A stretch of 64,000 nt of DNA, from positions 124,001 to 188,000 of the forward strand of contig NZ_LMCP01000002.1 of assembly GCF_001425625.1 (NCBI RefSeq), given 5' to 3'. This document shows, in pieces, positions 8,717-17,155 of the stretch (within the stretch, counting starts at the first letter, position 1; each line of letters opens with the position of its first letter). The notes under the pieces are model-generated. The model was not told the origin of the DNA. It made no database searches and saw nothing but the letters and a program-made list of their open reading frames with translations. The translations under genes were made by a program, and so were the position numbers. The stretch is from Mesorhizobium sp. Root102. Its GTDB lineage: Bacteria > Pseudomonadota > Alphaproteobacteria > Rhizobiales > Rhizobiaceae.

Positions 8717-9451
8717 TTGGACCAGAACAGCCTGCCACCCATTCAGACGACGGCGCGCGATGACGCCGTGTTGAAGGCGTTGGTGGGCTTTGTCCGCGCC
8801 GAGGCTTTGCAGCCGGGCGAGCGGCTTCCGACCGAGCGTATTCTGGCCGAGCGGCTGAAGGTCAGCCGCAACACCGTGCGCGAGGCGCTGACTCGCTGGG
8901 AAGGTCTCGGCCTCGTCGAGCGCCGGCAAGGCAGCGGCACCTATCTCAAGGTTGCCGTCTCACACGATATGCTGCACATGCCTCTGACGCTGGCGGGCGG
9001 CAATGATTTCACCAGCCTGATGCAGACGATGGAGATCCGTCGCGCGCTGGAAGCGGAGGCCGCAGCCCTTTGCGCCGAACGCGCCAGCCAGACAGATATC
9101 GCCGAAATCGCGCACAAGCTCGACGTCATGGAGCAGGCGTTCCGCACGCGCGACGGCATGTCGTCGGAAGAGGATTGGGAGTTCCACCAGGCGATCTACC
9201 GGGCCTCGGGCAATCCGCTGTTCGAGCAGATCATCGCCGCCATGTACGAATTGTTCCACCGCTTCTGGGAGCATCCGCTCGGCGTGCGCGACTTCGGCCA
9301 TGCCAGCTTTTCCTATCACCGCACCATCTACGAACGCATTGCCGCGCGCGACCCGCAGGGCGCCCGCGCCGAGGCGCTCAAGCTGATCGCCACCGTCGAG
9401 GACGACTTGAAACGCGGTGCCGCCAAACTCAAACTTTCGAGCCAGACATGA
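8717..9451 (+). CDS. GntR family transcriptional regulator, FadR subfamily
   Basis: About 244 aa. An N-terminal winged helix-turn-helix (LPTERILAERLKVSRNTVREAL, split here as motif around residues 35-60) is followed by an all-helical FCD ligand-binding domain with conserved His residues (for example in EFHQAIY and SYHRTIYE) that usually hold a metal and a carboxylate ligand. The start is uncertain: TTG at 8717 has GGAG a few bases upstream, while an in-frame TTG at 8657 would add 20 residues and run over the operator. It overlaps the next gene by four bases (ATGA). It probably senses a metabolite of the adjacent transport and PLP-enzyme operon. Confidence 0.87.
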   Translation: MDQNSLPPIQTTARDDAVLKALVGFVRAEALQPGERLPTERILAERLKVSRNTVREALTRWEGLGLVERRQGSGTYLKVAVSHDMLHMPLTLAGGNDFTSLMQTMEIRRALEAEAAALCAERASQTDIAEIAHKLDVMEQAFRTRDGMSSEEDWEFHQAIYRASGNPLFEQIIAAMYELFHRFWEHPLGVRDFGHASFSYHRTIYERIAARDPQGARAEALKLIATVEDDLKRGAAKLKLSSQT

Positions 9452-10635
9452 ACGAGCATCCATCCGGTTTCGATCACGACTATCTTGCCGAGGCGGCGAC
9501 ACTGCTGGCGCATGACGAGCCGTTCCCCGGCGGTGCGGTGGTGCCGCCGATCTACCAGACCTCGCTGTTCACCTTCGCCAACTATGCCGAGATGGCCGAT
9601 ACCTTTGCCGGCAAACGAAAGCAGCCGATCTACTCGCGTGGCGACAATCCGACAGTGATGGAGTTCGAGGCGCGTGTGGCCGCGCTCGAAGGTGCCGAGG
9701 CGGCGCGCGGCTTTTCCAGCGGCATGGCGGCGATAAGTGCCACGGTGCTTGCCTTTGTCGGTGCGGGTGAGCGCATCGTGGCGGTGCGCAATTGCTATGG
9801 TGATGCCTACCGGCTTTTCGAGCGGCTGTTGCCGCGGCTCAACATCAAGGTCGACTATGTCGACGGCTCCGACCCGGATGCGGTGGCCGCGGCGCTTCCC
9901 GGCGCCAAGCTGCTCTATCTGGAAAGCCCGACCTCGATGATGTTCGAGTTGCAGGACATCGCGCATCTGACGCGGTTGGCCAAGGAACAGGGCATCGTCA
10001 CCACCATCGACAATTCCTGGGCGACGCCGGTGTTCCAGAAGCCGATCACGCATGGCGTCGACCTGGTGCTGCATTCGGCCTCGAAATACCTTGGTGGCCA
10101 CAGCGACACCGTCGCCGGCGTCGTGGCGGGGTCGGCCGCTCATATCAAGCACATCAACGAGCAGACCTATTCGTATCTCGGCGGCAAGCTGTCGCCGTTC
10201 GAGGCGTGGCTTTTGCTGCGTGGCCTGCGCACGCTGCCGCTGCGCCTGCCGCACCACATGAAGAGCGGCCTGGCCATCGCCGAACGGCTGAAGGCGCATG
10301 CCAATGTCGAGCGGGTCAACCATCCCGTCTATTCGAACCATCCGGGCAAGGCGACGCTGGCTGGCTATGCCGGTCTGTTCTCCTTCGAGGTGACGGACGA
10401 TATCGACATCCCCGTTTTCGTCGACGCGCTGAAATATTTCCGCATCGGCGTCAGCTGGGGCGGGCATGAAAGCCTGGTCGTGCCGGCCAAGGCGTCGCTG
10501 GAGCAGACGCCGGGCCTGAATTCGATGGCGCGCTTCGGCGTCAGCCCCCGAACCATCCGCTTCAATGTCGGATTGGAAAGTGTCGAAGACCTGTGGGCGG
10601 ATGTGGCCCAGGCCTTCGAAAAAGCCAGAAAATAA
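9448..10635 (+). CDS. Cys/Met metabolism PLP-dependent enzyme (cystathionine lyase/synthase family)
   Basis: 395-aa fold-type I PLP enzyme. The Schiff-base lysine is K213 in the SASKYLGGHSD motif; the phosphate-binding SSGMAAIS and the TIDNSWATP segments are also characteristic of the family that includes cystathionine beta-lyase, cystathionine gamma-synthase and methionine gamma-lyase. Sequence alone does not separate these activities. Its start overlaps the GntR stop by four bases and the binding-protein gene starts 29 bases after its stop, so it lies in the middle of an operon for solute uptake. A role in splitting or modifying an imported sulfur or amino compound is an inference. Confidence 0.9.
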   Translation: MNEHPSGFDHDYLAEAATLLAHDEPFPGGAVVPPIYQTSLFTFANYAEMADTFAGKRKQPIYSRGDNPTVMEFEARVAALEGAEAARGFSSGMAAISATVLAFVGAGERIVAVRNCYGDAYRLFERLLPRLNIKVDYVDGSDPDAVAAALPGAKLLYLESPTSMMFELQDIAHLTRLAKEQGIVTTIDNSWATPVFQKPITHGVDLVLHSASKYLGGHSDTVAGVVAGSAAHIKHINEQTYSYLGGKLSPFEAWLLLRGLRTLPLRLPHHMKSGLAIAERLKAHANVERVNHPVYSNHPGKATLAGYAGLFSFEVTDDIDIPVFVDALKYFRIGVSWGGHESLVVPAKASLEQTPGLNSMARFGVSPRTIRFNVGLESVEDLWADVAQAFEKARK

Positions 10636-10664
10636 CAAGCGGGTTCAAAATGGGAGTCTTGAAC

Positions 10665-11942
10665 ATGAAAAAACTGACCGTCATGCTAGCCGCCGTTGCG
10701 GGACTAGCGATTTCCGCCGGAAGTGCGCTGGCCGATTCGACCCTGAAAATGGTCGAAGTCATCACCAGCCCGCCACGCACCGAATTCCTGAAGAAGCAGA
10801 TCGCCGAGTTCGAAACGGCCAATCCGGGCGTCAAGGTCGAGCTGATCTCGTTGCCCTGGGGCCAGGCTTTCGAAAAGTTCCTGACCATGGTGCAGGCCGG
10901 CGATACGCCCGACATCGTCGAGATGCCAGAGCGCTGGATGGGCCTCTATGCCAACAATGCCCAGCTCGAGGATCTCGGCCCCTACATGGCCAAGTGGGAC
11001 GACGCCAAGACGCTTGGCGAGCGCGCCAAGCAGTTCGGCTCGACTGTCAACAACACCCAGTTCATGATCCCCTACGGCTATTATGTGAACGCGCTGTTCT
11101 GGAACAAGAAACTGTTCAAGGAGGCCGGCCTTGATGGCCCGCCGGCGACACTCGATGATTTCATCGCCGATTCCAAGAAGATTTCCGCGCTCCCGGGGAA
11201 GTATGGCTACTGCCTGCGCGGCGGGCCTGGCGCCTTCAACGGCATGCACATGTTCATGAACATCGCCGCCGGCAAGGGGGGCTACTTCAACGAGGACGGC
11301 ACCTCGACCATCAACGAAGAAGGCTCGGTCAAGGGCCTGCAGATGCTGGCCGACATGTACAAGGACGGCCTGGCGCCGAAGGACGCGGTGAGCTGGGGCT
11401 TCAACGAAACGGTCACCGGCTTCTATTCCGGCACCTGCGCCATGCTCAACCAGGATCCGGACGCTCTGCTTGGTATCGCCGACAAGATGAGCGCCGACGA
11501 CTTCGCGGTGGCGCCATTGCCGGTCGGGCCGAGCGGTAAGTCCTATCCGACGCTGGGCTATGCCGGCTGGGCGATGTTTGCCAATTCGCAGCACAAGGAC
11601 GACGCGTGGAAGCTGATGGCGACGCTTTTGTCGCCGAAGGATAATCTGGAATGGGCCAAGGAAGTCGGCGTCGTCCCGATCCACAACGGCGCCGACCAGG
11701 ATCCCCATTTCAAGACCGAGCAGTTCAAGGGCTGGTTCACGGAGCTCAGCGACACCTCCAAATATGAAATGGTGACCCCGCCGACGCATCTGGAGAACCT
11801 CGGCAACTTCGTCGACCAGGTGGCGATCAAGAACTTCCAGGAAGTGCTGCTTGGCCAGAAGACGGCCAAGGATGTCGCCGACCAATGGGCTGCCTTCCTG
11901 ACCAAGGAACAGCAGGACTGGCTGGCGAAGAACAAGAAGTAG
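10665..11942 (+). CDS. ABC transporter extracellular solute-binding protein (CUT1 type)
   Basis: 425-aa periplasmic binding protein of the MalE/UgpB-like group (solute-binding family 1). Residues 1-23 are a Sec signal peptide ending in GSALA. The segment near residue 40 (EFLKKQIAEFETANPG) and the PYGYYVNALFWNKKLF stretch are the usual landmarks. ATG 10665 is preceded by GGGAG at a good distance. It is the first transport gene of the unit and is separated from the permease genes by a RIME-like repeat. The family normally binds sugars or sugar-like polyols; the actual ligand is unknown. Confidence 0.92.
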   Translation: MKKLTVMLAAVAGLAISAGSALADSTLKMVEVITSPPRTEFLKKQIAEFETANPGVKVELISLPWGQAFEKFLTMVQAGDTPDIVEMPERWMGLYANNAQLEDLGPYMAKWDDAKTLGERAKQFGSTVNNTQFMIPYGYYVNALFWNKKLFKEAGLDGPPATLDDFIADSKKISALPGKYGYCLRGGPGAFNGMHMFMNIAAGKGGYFNEDGTSTINEEGSVKGLQMLADMYKDGLAPKDAVSWGFNETVTGFYSGTCAMLNQDPDALLGIADKMSADDFAVAPLPVGPSGKSYPTLGYAGWAMFANSQHKDDAWKLMATLLSPKDNLEWAKEVGVVPIHNGADQDPHFKTEQFKGWFTELSDTSKYEMVTPPTHLENLGNFVDQVAIKNFQEVLLGQKTAKDVADQWAAFLTKEQQDWLAKNKK

Positions 11943-11951
11943 TTTTCCTTC

Positions 11952-12081
11952 CCTTCTCCCCGTTCACGGGGAGGAGGTGGCCCAATAGGGCCGGATGAGG
12001 GCGACGCTATGCCTCGATAGGTTCGCGCTGCCCCTCATCTGCCTGCCGGCATCTTCTCCCCGTATAGTGACGGGGAGAAGG
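11952..12081. repeat. RIME-like palindromic intergenic mosaic repeat
   Basis: A compound palindrome. Hairpin 1 is CTCCCCG-TTCA-CGGGGAG (11956-11973). Hairpin 2 is an 11-base perfect stem, CTTCTCCCCGT and ACGGGGAGAAG, around a six-base loop (12053-12080). Between them GGATGAGGGC and GCCCCTCATC (about 11992-12040) pair with each other, so the whole element folds as one large structure. This is the form of the RIME-type intergenic repeats known from rhizobia. It lies between the binding-protein gene and the first permease gene of one operon. Confidence 0.7.
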
Positions 12082-12123
12082 ACGCTGTCCCCGACGCCGC
12101 TCCAGGGAAACGACCCGCAGCCC

Positions 12124-13047
12124 ATGACCTACGCCGTGTCCGAAATACGATCCGCCGGCAAGCCGCGTCGCAAGCGGCTATCCCGCGCCGCAATCGAGCC
12201 ATGGCTCTATCTCAGCCCGGCGATCGTCCTTCTGGTCGTGGTGCTCTTGGTGCCGCTGATCGTCGGCATCAGCTACTCATTTCGCAAGTTCTCCGCCTTC
12301 AAGTCCGAATATGTCGGGCTCGGGCAGTACCAGGCGATGCTGTCGGATCAGGTGCTGGGGCAGGCGCTGGTCAACACGCTGTGGTGGACCGTCGCCAGCC
12401 TTTTCTTCCAGTTTTTCCTCGGGCTTGGCCTGGCGCTGCTGCTCGACAAGCCGTTTCGTGGCCGCAAGGTGGTACAGGCCCTGGTATTCCTGCCCTGGGC
12501 GGTGCCGTCCTTCCTGTCGGGCCTGACCTGGGCCTGGCTGTTCAATCCGATCATCGGCCCGTTGCCGCACTGGCTGTTTGCATTGGGGCTGAAGGCCGAG
12601 CCGACCAATGTGCTGTCCGATCCGTCAACCGCTATGTGGGGGCCGATCGTCGCCAATATCTGGTTCGGCATTCCGTTCTTCGCCATCACGCTTTTGGCGG
12701 CGCTGAAATCCATTCCATCGGAACTGCATGAGGCAGCGGCCATCGACGGCGCTTCGCCCTGGCAACGCTTCACCAAGGTGACGTTGCCGTTCCTGGCCCC
12801 GACCATCGCCATCACCGTCATGTTGCGCACCATCTGGATCGCCACCTTCGCCGACCTGATCTTCGTCATGACCGAGGGCGGGCCAGCCGGCTCGACCAAC
12901 ACGGTGCCTGTCTACATCTATGTCAGCGCCTTCAAGTCGCTGGACAAGGGCTATGCGTCGGCGGTGGCCGTGCTGCTGCTTGTCCTGCTCATTGCCTATG
13001 CGATTGCGCTGATCGGCATCCGCCGCACCCTGGTGAGGCACGTGTGA
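12124..13047 (+). CDS. ABC sugar-type transporter permease 1 (MalF-like)
   Basis: 307-aa inner-membrane permease with six predicted membrane segments and the cytoplasmic EAA loop HEAAAIDGASPWQRF that docks on the ATPase. The first membrane segment (PWLYLSPAIVLLVVVLLVPL) follows a basic N-terminal tail. I start at ATG 12124; the frame is open further upstream but there it crosses the repeat element, which is not expected to be coding. The stop overlaps the start of permease 2, so the two are translationally coupled. Confidence 0.92.
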   Translation: MTYAVSEIRSAGKPRRKRLSRAAIEPWLYLSPAIVLLVVVLLVPLIVGISYSFRKFSAFKSEYVGLGQYQAMLSDQVLGQALVNTLWWTVASLFFQFFLGLGLALLLDKPFRGRKVVQALVFLPWAVPSFLSGLTWAWLFNPIIGPLPHWLFALGLKAEPTNVLSDPSTAMWGPIVANIWFGIPFFAITLLAALKSIPSELHEAAAIDGASPWQRFTKVTLPFLAPTIAITVMLRTIWIATFADLIFVMTEGGPAGSTNTVPVYIYVSAFKSLDKGYASAVAVLLLVLLIAYAIALIGIRRTLVRHV

Positions 13048-13895
13048 TGATCGCAGGACGTTCAACCTCGCAGCGCTTCTTCGGTGGCCTCGGCCTCTAC
13101 GCGGCAATCGCTGCTTATGTGCTGTTTGCCCTGTTTCCGATCTATTGGACGCTGAAGATCTCGGTCACGCCGGAGCGGCTTCTCTATTCCGAAGGCATCA
13201 CCTTCTGGCCGTCGCATATGACGCTGCAGAATTTCGTCACCGTGCTCGAGGCCACCGATTTCCCGCGCTATTTCCTCAACAGCGTCATCGTCTCGGTCTC
13301 GACGGCCGCACTGGTGACGATCATCGCCACCCTCGCCGGTTATGCCATGTCGCGCTTCACCTTCCGCGGCAAGGCGGCACTTGCGCTGATGTTGCTTTTG
13401 ACCCAGACCTTTCCGCTGGTGATGGTCATTCCGCCGATCTACCGCGTGATGGGTCAGATCGGCCTGATCAACAGCCTGACCGGGCTGATCATCATCTACA
13501 CCGCCTTCAACACGGCCTTTGCCACTTTCCTGATGCAGTCGTTCTTCGACGGCATCCCGAAGGACCTGGAGGAAGCGGCTATGATCGACGGCTGCACCCG
13601 CGCGCAGGCGATGCGCAAGGTGATCGTGCCGTTGACGCTGCCCGGCATGGGCGCAACGCTCGGCTTTGTCTTCACCGCCGCCTGGAGCGAGCTTTTGTTC
13701 GCGCTGATGCTGATTTCCAGTGACGACCAGAAGACCTTCGCGGTCGGCCTGCTCACCTTCATCGGCAAGTTCGCCGTCGACTGGGGACAGATGATGGCGG
13801 CATCCATCCTGGCGCTGATCCCGGTCTGTGTCTTCTTCGCCTTCCTGCAACGCTATCTCGTCACCGGCCTGACCGCCGGCGCCGTCAAAGGATAG
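13047..13895 (+). CDS. ABC sugar-type transporter permease 2 (MalG-like)
   Basis: 282-aa inner-membrane permease, six predicted membrane segments, with the EAA loop EEAAMIDGCTRAQAM and the following PLTLPG. The ATG overlaps the TGA of permease 1 by one base (TGATG); a GTG three bases upstream is an alternative start. It pairs with permease 1 to form the CUT1-type translocation pore. The ATPase gene follows after four bases. Confidence 0.92.
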   Translation: MIAGRSTSQRFFGGLGLYAAIAAYVLFALFPIYWTLKISVTPERLLYSEGITFWPSHMTLQNFVTVLEATDFPRYFLNSVIVSVSTAALVTIIATLAGYAMSRFTFRGKAALALMLLLTQTFPLVMVIPPIYRVMGQIGLINSLTGLIIIYTAFNTAFATFLMQSFFDGIPKDLEEAAMIDGCTRAQAMRKVIVPLTLPGMGATLGFVFTAAWSELLFALMLISSDDQKTFAVGLLTFIGKFAVDWGQMMAASILALIPVCVFFAFLQRYLVTGLTAGAVKG

Positions 13896-13899
13896 ATCG

Positions 13900-14967
13900 A
13901 TGGCATCTGTTACGCTCGAAAAGGTCCGCAAGGATTATGGCGCCGTCCGCGTCCTGCACGCGGTCGACCTTGAAATCGCCGATGGCGAGTTCGTCGTCCT
14001 CGTCGGGCCGTCAGGCTGCGGCAAGTCCACGCTCTTGCGCATGATCGCCGGGCTGGAGGAAGCTTCCGGCGGCGAGATCCGCATCGGCGAGCGGCTGGTC
14101 AATGACGTAGCACCCAAGGACCGCGACATCGCCATGGTGTTCCAGTCCTACGCGCTCTATCCGCATATGGACGTGTCGAAGAACATGGGCTTCAGCTTGC
14201 TTTTGAAGAAGGCGGAGAAGTCGACGATCGACGCGAGGGTGGACGGCGCCGCCAAGCGGCTCGGGCTCGACACCTTCCTGCAACGCCTGCCGCGGCAATT
14301 GTCCGGCGGCCAGCGCCAGCGCGTCGCCATGGGCCGCGCGATCGTGCGCGACCCCAAGGTTTTCCTGTTCGACGAGCCGCTGTCGAACCTCGACGCCAAG
14401 CTGCGCGTTCATATGCGCGCAGAGATCAAGGCGCTGCACCAGCAGCTGAAGACGACATCGGTTTATGTCACGCACGACCAGATCGAGGCGATGACCATGG
14501 CCGACCGGATCGTCGTCATGCATGACGGGCTGATCCAGCAGGTCGGCGCGCCGCTCGATCTCTATGACCGACCGGCCAACATGTTCGTCGCCGGTTTCAT
14601 CGGTTCACCCGGCATGAATTTTCTGCCGGCGACGGTTCGTCAGCGTGGTACGCCGGAGGCCGTCCTGGCCGATGGCCAGGCGCTGCGCCTGCCGGAAGGC
14701 CTGCCGCTGAAGCACGGTGACGCCATCACCGTCGGATTGCGGCCCGAGCATATCCGGCTGGCAGATGACGGCGCGTTGAAGGGCGAGGTTGGTGTGGTGG
14801 AGCCGCTCGGGCTTTCGACGCAGTTCTACGTCAAGCTGGCCAGCCAGCAGCTTTGCGTGTTTGCCATGGGCCGCGCCGGCGTGAAGCCCGGCGACGTGGT
14901 GCGGCTGGCCGCCGACCCGGAGTCGCCGCATCTGTTCGATCCGAAAAGCGGTGATCGCATCGGCTGA
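13900..14967 (+). CDS. ABC transporter ATPase (MalK/UgpC-like)
   Basis: 355-aa cytoplasmic ATPase energising the preceding permeases. Walker A GPSGCGKST (36-44), signature LSGGQRQRVAMGRA (about 138), Walker B VFLFDEPLSNLD and the switch His in YVTHDQIEAM are all intact. The C-terminal 110 residues are the TOBE-containing regulatory domain typical of MalK and UgpC. It is the last gene of the GntR-PLP-ABC operon; no terminator with a T-run is evident after it. Confidence 0.94.
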   Translation: MASVTLEKVRKDYGAVRVLHAVDLEIADGEFVVLVGPSGCGKSTLLRMIAGLEEASGGEIRIGERLVNDVAPKDRDIAMVFQSYALYPHMDVSKNMGFSLLLKKAEKSTIDARVDGAAKRLGLDTFLQRLPRQLSGGQRQRVAMGRAIVRDPKVFLFDEPLSNLDAKLRVHMRAEIKALHQQLKTTSVYVTHDQIEAMTMADRIVVMHDGLIQQVGAPLDLYDRPANMFVAGFIGSPGMNFLPATVRQRGTPEAVLADGQALRLPEGLPLKHGDAITVGLRPEHIRLADDGALKGEVGVVEPLGLSTQFYVKLASQQLCVFAMGRAGVKPGDVVRLAADPESPHLFDPKSGDRIG

Positions 14968-15359
14968 GGAAACTCGGCCCGGGGTGAGGGCGCTCGGGAC
15001 GCGATCGACCAGTTGCACATCTACACAGGGCGCCGAACCCGCCGAAAGGCAGGGCCTGCAGATTACGAATGGTCGCATCAGGCGCGGAGATCGGGTGGGA
15101 AATAGAAGGGAAGGTTATATCTCGATTGACTAAAATAATGGAACGTCCAACAGACATTTCCAGAACCGAACAGGACCCCTCAGACCTTTGCGTGTAGTGC
15201 GCAAGACTTTAGTCCCGCCGCCTTCTGAAAAGAACGGAAGTCAATTCGTAACGAAGTAGGGCCGCCGTGCCAGAGGTCAATACCGGCGGCTGCATCCGCA
15301 AATATGGGCGAATCGGTGGTGTGCGGGTATGGTGCGATCGCGGAAGGGAACTGTGGCGT
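14968..15359. other. 392-base gene-poor stretch
   Basis: No convincing gene on either strand. The part from 15110 to 15250 is less GC-rich than its surroundings and would suit a promoter or old insertion remnant. No inverted terminal repeats or tRNA-like structure were seen. Confidence 0.5.
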
Positions 15360-15569
15360 CTAACCGCGAGGGTTTCTTTTAGGCAACGGCGAGCTGTCCA
15401 TTGGGTTCTCGGCCGACTTGGCTGATCGCCGCTCCTTTAGCCACAAGGACTTCTTTCTTCTTGCCAGAATTTCGTCTCGAACGCTGTCTTCGGCGGTCAC
15501 TCCGCCATGCGTCGCGGCAATCGCGTAGTCGGCTCTGTTGGTTCGGTAGTCGCCTTTTTGAATGGACAT
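15360..15569 (-). CDS. Small hypothetical protein
   Basis: 69 aa, highly charged and without membrane segment. The ATG at 15569 has a strong Shine-Dalgarno, GGGAG, seven to eight bases upstream, which supports translation. The sequence is rich in Arg, Lys, Ser and Ala, with a central EILARRKKSLWLKERRSAK helix that could bind nucleic acid. I do not recognise a family. It stands alone in a gene-poor region. Confidence 0.5.
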   Translation of the reverse strand: MSIQKGDYRTNRADYAIAATHGGVTAEDSVRDEILARRKKSLWLKERRSAKSAENPMDSSPLPKRNPRG

Positions 15570-15853
15570 CGTTTTCTCCCTGGTCGAGGCATTCCCCCCT
15601 TGGCCTGACGCTGAAACTAACTGCCTATCCATCGTGCGAGTCTACCAATTGGCGATTGTATTAAAACGATACACTCCGCAGGTGTGGTGATGGCGCGAGG
15701 TGAATGGCGTGCGGCGCGTGGAAATGTGCGAGGTGCGCGACCTCATGATTTCAGGCGAAAGCGCTCCCTGCCGGCCTGACCACTTCATTGCATCGCACGC
15801 ACGAGAGAAGCCCGCCTTGCGCGGGGGACGTTTTTTCATTGACCCGGTTGGGA
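15570..15853. other. Intergenic stretch with a short inverted repeat
   Basis: Contains TGTAT-N7-ATACA at 15657-15673 in an AT-rich pocket, about 90 bases upstream of the small minus-strand gene at 15569; it could be part of that gene's promoter or an operator. Nothing else was recognised. Confidence 0.4.
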
Positions 15854-16092
15854 TTATTGCTGAGGTGCCGCGGCAGCCTTGGAGCCTGCGGCGCAGGTTC
15901 TGTAGAAGGTGCAGGGGGATTATCGGGTGCGGGCTGAGGTGCAGGCTGGGCTGCCTCCTAGGTCAAAACTTGGTCAGTCCTGGCCTTGATCTCGTCGGCC
16001 GTCTGCTGGCTTATCACCCCGTTACTGACGGCAAAGCCAGCAGCCTGAGCAACAAGGGCTGCAATGATTGCAGCTTTCAACTTCTTCGACAT
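15854..16092 (-). pseudogene. Decayed small exported, Pro/Ala-rich protein gene
   Basis: From ATG 16092 the frame gives a 44-residue product with a signal-like N-terminus (MSKKLKAAIIAALVAQAAG) that stops at TAG 15958-15960. The same frame continues beyond the stop as a Pro/Ala/Gln linker (QPAPQPAPDNPPAP, then EPAPQAP). About 29 codons further on, a one-base shift restores a plausible end, KAAAAPQQ and a TAA at 15854. The total length is one base short of 80 codons. The simplest reading is a former 79-aa protein broken by one nonsense codon and one single-base deletion. The 44-aa product could still be made. Confidence 0.5.
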
Positions 16093-16220
16093 TCGTCGGG
16101 GCCTTGTTCATGACACCCCGGCCAGCCCACGATTAAGGGTGCCGCAACCATCGCGGACGGTCAATCCTTTTGGCTGGAGGCTTTGCACGGATGCAATGAA
16201 ATCAATCCGTTATAAACGAA

Positions 16221-16245
16221 AAACGCCGCCCACTGGGCGGCGTTT
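16221..16245 (-). terminator. Rho-independent terminator of rpmG
   Basis: Perfect 12-base stem AAACGCCGCCCA / TGGGCGGCGTTT around a single central base. Read on the minus strand it is followed by two further T residues, making GCGTTTTTCG, 26 bases after the rpmG stop codon. It closes the long minus-strand block. Confidence 0.9.
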
Positions 16246-16270
16246 CGGTATTGCAGAGGGGAAACCCAGA

Positions 16271-16438
16271 TTACTTGATCTTGGTTTCCTTGAATTCGAC
16301 GTGTTTCTTGGCGACCGGGTCGTACTTGCGGAACGAGAGCTTATCCGTCTTGGTACGGCTGTTCTTGCTGGTCACGTAGAAGAAACCGGTGTCGGCGGTC
16401 GACAGAAGCTTGATCTTGATGTTTGCGGCTTTGGCCAT
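16271..16438 (-). CDS. rpmG: 50S ribosomal protein L33
   Basis: 55-aa basic ribosomal protein, full family length. It begins [20 protein letters not shown] and has the [15 protein letters not shown] core; the Cys pairs of zinc-binding L33 are absent, so this is the zinc-independent form. The ATG at 16438 follows GGA a few bases upstream. It is a single-gene unit or the last gene of the block, followed at once by a strong terminator. Confidence 0.96.
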   Translation of the reverse strand: MAKAANIKIKLLSTADTGFFYVTSKNSRTKTDKLSFRKYDPVAKKHVEFKETKIK

Positions 16439-16592
16439 GATATCAGTCCGTTATGTTCGTGGGGTTTTGGCCGCTGGAGCACGGGGAAACACCCGGACGC
16501 GGGAAACTTGGCGCGACACATAAAGAACGCGCCCGGAAAGTCAAGCCCGGCTGACCTCATACGACCCACCGGGGCCGGCCGGTGGCTTCAAA

Positions 16593-17051
16593 TCATGCGG
16601 TTTCTGTCGCCGATGCCGCAACCTTCTTCCAGTCTCCGGTTGTGTTCCACCAGCGATTCGGATTGGCGCGGTCGTCCAGCCCTTTGGAACGGCTGGCGAG
16701 AATCGGCTGAATGCGGATCACCGGTTCCTGGTAGGAATGTGCCTGGAAAATCGCCTCGACGACGCGGGCGGCCAGCGGCTGGTCGTCCGGCAGTTCGAAG
16801 GAGACCTCGACCGTGCCGGGGCGCCGCCGCAGTTCCGTTTCGGCGCCGGCGGCCGCACCGTCAAGCGGCCTGTAGCGTTCGATGCCGTGCGCCGACTGAT
16901 AGGCATTGCGGTCGTATTTGCCCATGGCCAGCGGTGCGATCGCGACGACCGCGTCCATGATGCGGTCGACATCGGCGGCCGGGGCCTGGAAGGTCACGAG
17001 CAAAAGCAGTGTCATTTGTAGCGATGTGGTTTCAAAGCCGCTGTCGATCAT
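16593..17051 (-). CDS. COG3323-like (NIF3/YqfO C-terminal-type) protein
   Basis: 152-aa soluble protein. The order MGKYDRNAYQSAHG, RYRPLDG, a beta strand TVEVSFELPDD and AHSYQEPVIRI follows the pattern of the small PII/CutA-like domain found alone (COG3323) or inserted in NIF3-family proteins. The biochemical function is unknown. A GAGGAC ribosome site lies about nine bases before the ATG at 17051. It lies between the MFS gene and rpmG, all on the minus strand, with 104 bases to the MFS stop. Confidence 0.65.
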   Translation of the reverse strand: MIDSGFETTSLQMTLLLLVTFQAPAADVDRIMDAVVAIAPLAMGKYDRNAYQSAHGIERYRPLDGAAAGAETELRRRPGTVEVSFELPDDQPLAARVVEAIFQAHSYQEPVIRIQPILASRSKGLDDRANPNRWWNTTGDWKKVAASATETA

Positions 17052-17155
17052 GGAAGTGTCCTCAAGTGTTTTGGGACACCCTTTTAGCCCTGTGCTCCTG
17101 ACACGGTTCTGTCAGCAGCCTTGTCATCGGCCAATGCGAGTGACGGGCAGTCGCG

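Noticed and set aside
10704..11885. 393-codon minus-strand frame opposite the solute-binding protein gene
   Set aside because: It is antisense to a well-supported exported binding protein with signal peptide and family motifs; no family is recognised in the shadow.
11952..12081. Possible CRISPR-like or rho-independent terminator reading of the palindromic element
   Set aside because: There are only two different hairpins and no regularly spaced repeats or T-runs; the mosaic palindrome form suits a RIME-like element better.
15700..16113. 137-codon plus-strand frame in the gene-poor region
   Set aside because: It is the antisense of the decayed Pro/Ala gene on the minus strand, whose signal-like start and linker look much more like real coding.
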